10,415 nucleotides of DNA from the NCBI GenBank assembly GCA_027080445.1, contig JALWRY010000478.1:1-10415 (forward strand), in the 5' to 3' direction. Positions 7,500-10,415 of the stretch are shown in pieces. Numbering within the stretch: the stretch's first letter is position 1; every line of letters starts with the position of its first letter. The notes beneath the pieces are model-generated. The model was not told the DNA's origin. It saw nothing but the letters and a program-made list of their open reading frames with translations, and ran no database searches. A program made the position numbers and the translations under genes. This stretch comes from Thiohalobacter sp. Lineage in GTDB: Bacteria; Pseudomonadota; Gammaproteobacteria; DSM-19610.

Positions 7500-7973
7500 C
7501 TACTTACACCAGGGTGTTTCGGGGTCGACGCTGTCCGGACGCGCCAGCCCCTCTTTAATGAGCGCCGCAGAAAGGCTGCCCTTGTCAGTCAACAGCGGCG
7601 AAACAGCTTCTGTGTCCGCGCTATTTTCCATACGCATATCTTGTATATAGACTTTTTTCGCGCTATTCAGAAAGTCTTTCATAAAGGGCAACACCTTGCC
7701 CGCCGCCTCACGTTCGCAGTCGTCGGAACGCGGCGTATCCTGAGCAAAGACCAGATGCGGCAGGCGGATCCCCAGTGTGCGGGTAAAACCTGCCGCATCG
7801 GTATCGAAGGTAACGACCACAATACCCGGCGCCTCAACCCGGTCGACCGTCACTTGCCGTTTGCCCGGATAGGGCGAAAAGCTCACAGCGGTCGCAAGTG
7901 TGGAACATAGCGAAACCAATAGCCCCGCCGTTATGCACCACCCTTTCCTCTTTATGTTTCTTCTCTCTGGCAT
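7500..7973 (-). CDS. Exported SNase-fold (thermonuclease-like) protein, probably not a nuclease (157 aa)
   Basis: Residues 1-29 form a signal peptide ending ATA. The mature part follows the order of the staphylococcal nuclease fold: strands at 40-58, TRTLGIRLPHL (64-74), CEREAAGKVLPFMKDFL (86-102), KKVYIQDM (106-113), GSLSAALIKEGLARP (132-146) and a closing PWC (154-156). In active nucleases the second segment reads like RLxGIDxPE. Here the Arg may be R65, but the metal-binding Asp aligns with R70 and the catalytic Glu with H73, and the second catalytic Arg is not evident, so nuclease activity is unlikely. C86 and C156 could form a disulfide, and the gene follows a DsbA gene by 17 bases. The start at ATG 7973 has GGAGG (7981-7985) seven bases upstream; a GTG at 7976 is in frame just before it. 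Assignment to the SNase family is by pattern only. Confidence 0.72.
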   Translation of the reverse strand: MPERRNIKRKGWCITAGLLVSLCSTLATAVSFSPYPGKRQVTVDRVEAPGIVVVTFDTDAAGFTRTLGIRLPHLVFAQDTPRSDDCEREAAGKVLPFMKDFLNSAKKVYIQDMRMENSADTEAVSPLLTDKGSLSAALIKEGLARPDSVDPETPWCK

Positions 7974-7990
7974 CACATATCCTCCATAAG

Positions 7991-8653
7991 TTATTTGCCA
8001 CTCAACGCTTCCGGTTTATTCCGGAACTTTTCCACCAGGGTATTCAGAACCTCCAGCATTTCTTCCTGGTTATGTACAAAAAAGGGGGCGGTTTTATAGC
8101 GACCATTGACAATGACAGCCGGCACGCCCCGAAGACCGAATTTAACTGTCATAACACGCGCTTCATTGACGGCAGCCTGAATCTTTTTCGACGCATAAAG
8201 CGCCAGCGCCTTGTCGCGCGGCACCCCGTGTTTTACAAAGAAGTCGATTACGGCAAACTCGTTATAAATCTGTTTCCCGTCCTTGTGAATCGCCTTGAAC
8301 AACGCCGGGTGCAATTCGTCCAGGCGACCCAGTTCACGCGCCATGTAAAATGCGCGCGCCTGATCCGCCCAGCTCGGCCCGACGATAGCCGGTATACGCT
8401 GGAAATCGATATACGGCTTATCTTTCAACCAGCGCTGCATCTTCGGCTCCAGGGTATAACAGTGCGGACAGGCATAGAAAAACATCTCCACCACCTTCAC
8501 CTTACCCTGTGGCTCGGTAACCGGCTGCGGGGGATCGATACGCTGATACTGTAAACCCTCCTGGAACTTTTCAACCGGTTCCGCCATCAGCCCCTGCCCG
8601 TAGAACACCAGTACGCACAGCGTCAACCACGCGATATAACGAGTTTGCTTCAC
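7991..8653 (-). CDS. dsbA: Periplasmic thiol:disulfide interchange protein DsbA-like (220 aa)
   Basis: Introduces disulfide bonds into exported proteins. Residues 1-24 form a signal peptide (GLMA-EP). The thioredoxin fold shows VVEMFFYACPHCYTLEP, with the active site C62-P-H-C65, the usual DsbA dipeptide. The cis-proline is P188 in LRGVPAVIVNGRY, and an alpha-helical insert lies between. The length matches the 200-220 residues of the family. The start is taken as GTG 8653: its bases overlap the TGA stop of the RND gene as GTGA, and AAAGGAGG (8658-8665) lies just upstream inside that gene, 4 bases away. An ATG at 8671 (MLKGGVV...) is the alternative and gives six more residues. The reading frame stays open to 9052, but that extension is antisense-like shadow inside the RND gene. 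The close packing with the metal pump and cysteine-bearing exported proteins suggests these as local clients or partners. Confidence 0.93.
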   Translation of the reverse strand: MKQTRYIAWLTLCVLVFYGQGLMAEPVEKFQEGLQYQRIDPPQPVTEPQGKVKVVEMFFYACPHCYTLEPKMQRWLKDKPYIDFQRIPAIVGPSWADQARAFYMARELGRLDELHPALFKAIHKDGKQIYNEFAVIDFFVKHGVPRDKALALYASKKIQAAVNEARVMTVKFGLRGVPAVIVNGRYKTAPFFVHNQEEMLEVLNTLVEKFRNKPEALSGK

Positions 8654-10415
8654 AACGCCTCCTTTAAGCATTTCGCTGATCTCTTCATTTTTTTTCTGTA
8701 CCACAGATAATACATCGCTGGTAGCAAAAGCATGGATACCAGTGGAGCGGTGACCATGCCGCCCACCATGGGCGCGGCGATACGTCGCATAACCTGTGAG
8801 CCTGCGCCACTGCCAAGCATAATCGGCATCAAGCCGGCGATGATCACGACGGCGGTCATCGCCTTGGGGCGAACCCGCAATACCGCGCCCTCGATCACTG
8901 CGCAACGCAGTTCTGCATCCGTTTTCGGTTGGTGACGATGAATGGCCTCGCGCAGGTACACCAGCATGACCACGCCAAACTCGGCCGCCACGCCGGCCAG
9001 CGCAATAAACCCGACCGCCACGGCTACCGACAGGTGATAGCTCAACCCCCACAGTAACCAGACACTGCCGACCAGCGCCAGCGGCACTGACAACATGACC
9101 ATCAGCGCCTCACTCAAGGTACGGAAACTCAGGTACAGCAAAATCAGAATAATAAACAACGTCAGTGGCACAATATATTTGAGGCGTTCGGTGGCGCGTT
9201 GCAGGTATTGGTACTGGCCAACCCAGTGCAGCGTATAGCCCGCCGGCAGTTCCAGTTTCTGACTTAAGGCCTTGCGGGCAGCCGCTACATAGGAACCGAT
9301 ATCCCGGCCGTCGGTCGTCACATAAACCCAGCCGTTAATCCGCCCATTCTCGCTTTTGACCAGAGGTGGGCCATCGGCAACACGTACTTCCGCCAGATCC
9401 TGTAACTGGATTTGCGTATCCTCGGTCACCACTAACGGTAACTCTTTCAGTTTGGTGATGGAATCACGCCACTGCTGGGGGTAGCGCAGGTTCACCGGGT
9501 AGCGTTCACGGCCCTCGACAGTCCAGGTAATGTCCTGACCGGCGATGGCGATGTTTGCCGCCTCTTCAATCTCGGCAATACTCAGGCCGTAGTGCCCGGC
9601 GGCCTGGCGGTCGATATCGACATCGATATAGCGCGCACCGGCCGCACGATCCGACAGTACAGAACCCGTACCCGGCACCTGTTGTAACACCGCTTCCACC
9701 TGCTCGCCCAATGCCTGGATGCCCTTCAGATCGGGGCCGGCAATCTTGATGCCGACCGGCGTGTTGATGCCCGTCGACTGCATGTCGATGCGGGTCCGGA
9801 TCGGCATTAACCAGGCATTGTGCAGACTGGGTACCTGCACACGGGCGTCCAGTTGATCACGGATTTTCGCCATGGTCATGCCGGGCCGCCACTGGCTGCG
9901 CGGCTTCAGGCGGATGACGCTTTCGATCATGGTCAGAGGCGCGGGGTCGGTGGCGGTGTCGGCGCGCCCGACTTTGCCGAATACGGACGCCACTTCCGGC
10001 ACGGTTCGAATCAGGCGGTCGGTCTGTTGCAGAAGTTCGCGCGCCTTGCCGACGGAGATACCCGGCAGGGTGGTCGGCATATAGAGGAAATCTCCTTCAT
10101 CCATTTCCGGCATGAACTCACTGCCCAACCGGCCCACCGGCCAGATCATGGTAAGCGTCATCAGACCCGCCAGACACAGGGTCATCCAGGGCCGATTCAG
10201 GGCCAGGCCGATCATCGGCCGGTAGATGCGAATCAGGAAACGGTTAACCGGGTTATGCTCTTCCGAACGCACGCTGCCGCGGATCAGGTAGGCCGCCAGC
10301 GCCGGCACCAGCGTTACCGACAGGCCGGCCGCGGCCGCCATGGCGTAGGTCTTGGTAAAGGCCAGTGGTGCGAACAGGCGGGCTTCCTGTCCCTCCAGCG
10401 TGAACACCGGCAGGA
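8650..10415 (-). CDS. Heavy-metal efflux RND inner-membrane pump, CusA/CzcA family, C-terminal fragment
   Basis: Partial: the last 587 or so codons of a gene that would normally encode about 1,040 residues; the 5' end lies beyond the right edge. The protein exports metal ions from the periplasm using the proton gradient, together with a membrane-fusion protein and an outer-membrane channel. Numbered from the GTG codon at 10407 (an internal codon, not the start), the features are FMPEMDEGDFLYMPTTLPG (98-116), EVASVFGKVGRADTATDPAPL (138-158), RTRIDMQSTGI (204-214), GFIALAGVAAEFGVVMLVYL (466-485) and RVRPKAMT (511-518). These follow the CusA branch closely. Proton-relay residues E476 and K515 are kept. 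Of the three cleft methionines recalled for E. coli CusA, only M209 is kept; the other two positions are L275 and L349. The stop overlaps the dsbA start by four bases. Confidence 0.93.
   Translation of the reverse strand, partial: LPVFTLEGQEARLFAPLAFTKTYAMAAAAGLSVTLVPALAAYLIRGSVRSEEHNPVNRFLIRIYRPMIGLALNRPWMTLCLAGLMTLTMIWPVGRLGSEFMPEMDEGDFLYMPTTLPGISVGKARELLQQTDRLIRTVPEVASVFGKVGRADTATDPAPLTMIESVIRLKPRSQWRPGMTMAKIRDQLDARVQVPSLHNAWLMPIRTRIDMQSTGINTPVGIKIAGPDLKGIQALGEQVEAVLQQVPGTGSVLSDRAAGARYIDVDIDRQAAGHYGLSIAEIEEAANIAIAGQDITWTVEGRERYPVNLRYPQQWRDSITKLKELPLVVTEDTQIQLQDLAEVRVADGPPLVKSENGRINGWVYVTTDGRDIGSYVAAARKALSQKLELPAGYTLHWVGQYQYLQRATERLKYIVPLTLFIILILLYLSFRTLSEALMVMLSVPLALVGSVWLLWGLSYHLSVAVAVGFIALAGVAAEFGVVMLVYLREAIHRHQPKTDAELRCAVIEGAVLRVRPKAMTAVVIIAGLMPIMLGSGAGSQVMRRIAAPMVGGMVTAPLVSMLLLPAMYYLWYRKKMKRSAKCLKEAL
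8651..8665 (-). promoter_or_regulatory. Translational coupling site between the RND gene and dsbA
   Basis: A strong Shine-Dalgarno sequence AAAGGAGG (8658-8665) lies inside the last codons of the RND gene. It is followed by GTGA, in which the dsbA GTG start overlaps the RND TGA stop. Ribosomes finishing the pump could restart directly on dsbA, tying their amounts together. The 4-base gap is shorter than usual. Confidence 0.6.

Noticed and set aside
7898..8554. Long plus-strand reading frame of 218 codons opposite dsbA and the SNase-fold gene
   Set aside because: It runs antisense across two well-supported genes and their junction, has no recognisable domain, and is rich in the residue mix expected from complementary-strand translation.
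7991..9052. Longer 353-codon version of the DsbA reading frame
   Set aside because: The extra N-terminal part overlaps the conserved end of the RND gene in another frame and is low-complexity Arg/Gly-rich. The signal peptide and ribosome site place the start near 8653.

Overview
The window (about 57% G+C by eye) looks like the chromosome of a Gram-negative proteobacterium, most likely a gammaproteobacterium. The grounds are several Sec-exported periplasmic proteins, a class I-type cytochrome c of the c5 type, a CusA-like RND pump, DsbA, a membrane GGDEF-EAL protein, and a dispersed palindromic repeat of the GTCATTGCGAG type. The species cannot be named from the sequence alone.

Layout. Positions 1-336 (minus) hold the start of a secreted subtilisin-like protease that runs off the left edge. 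Positions 337-1070 form a 734-base gene-free stretch whose right part is a nested repeat cluster: an outer 11-base perfect terminal inverted repeat (644-654 / 981-991), an inner 30-40 base inverted-repeat palindrome (698-791), and a 47-base tandem repeat (862-955) with a deleted third copy. Positions 1071-4515 (plus) hold two tightly spaced genes: an exported PstS-fold binding protein, then a two-helix inner-membrane sensor with HAMP, GGDEF and EAL domains. They look like a periplasmic ligand-to-cyclic-di-GMP signalling pair.

Positions 4586-10415 (minus) carry five co-directional genes separated by -4, 17, 10 and 48 bases. Read in the direction of transcription these are a CusA/CzcA-type heavy-metal RND pump (5' end beyond the right edge), a DsbA-like thiol oxidoreductase, a degenerate SNase-fold exported protein, a c5-type cytochrome c, and a fused MFS/spermidine-synthase-like membrane protein. 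The spacing suggests one transcript. The two blocks converge on a 70-base gap at 4516-4585 holding a weak hairpin.

How the genes may work together. The minus-strand cluster combines metal efflux with extracytoplasmic redox and cysteine chemistry. Two of the small exported products carry cysteine pairs that the neighbouring DsbA could oxidise. The RND pump keeps only one of the three cleft methionines remembered for E. coli CusA, the SNase-fold protein has lost acidic active-site residues, and the SpeE-like domain lacks the usual catalytic Asp. Several members therefore appear to be repurposed relatives of well-known enzymes. This is the best candidate in the window for an undescribed system, though the functional link is inferred.
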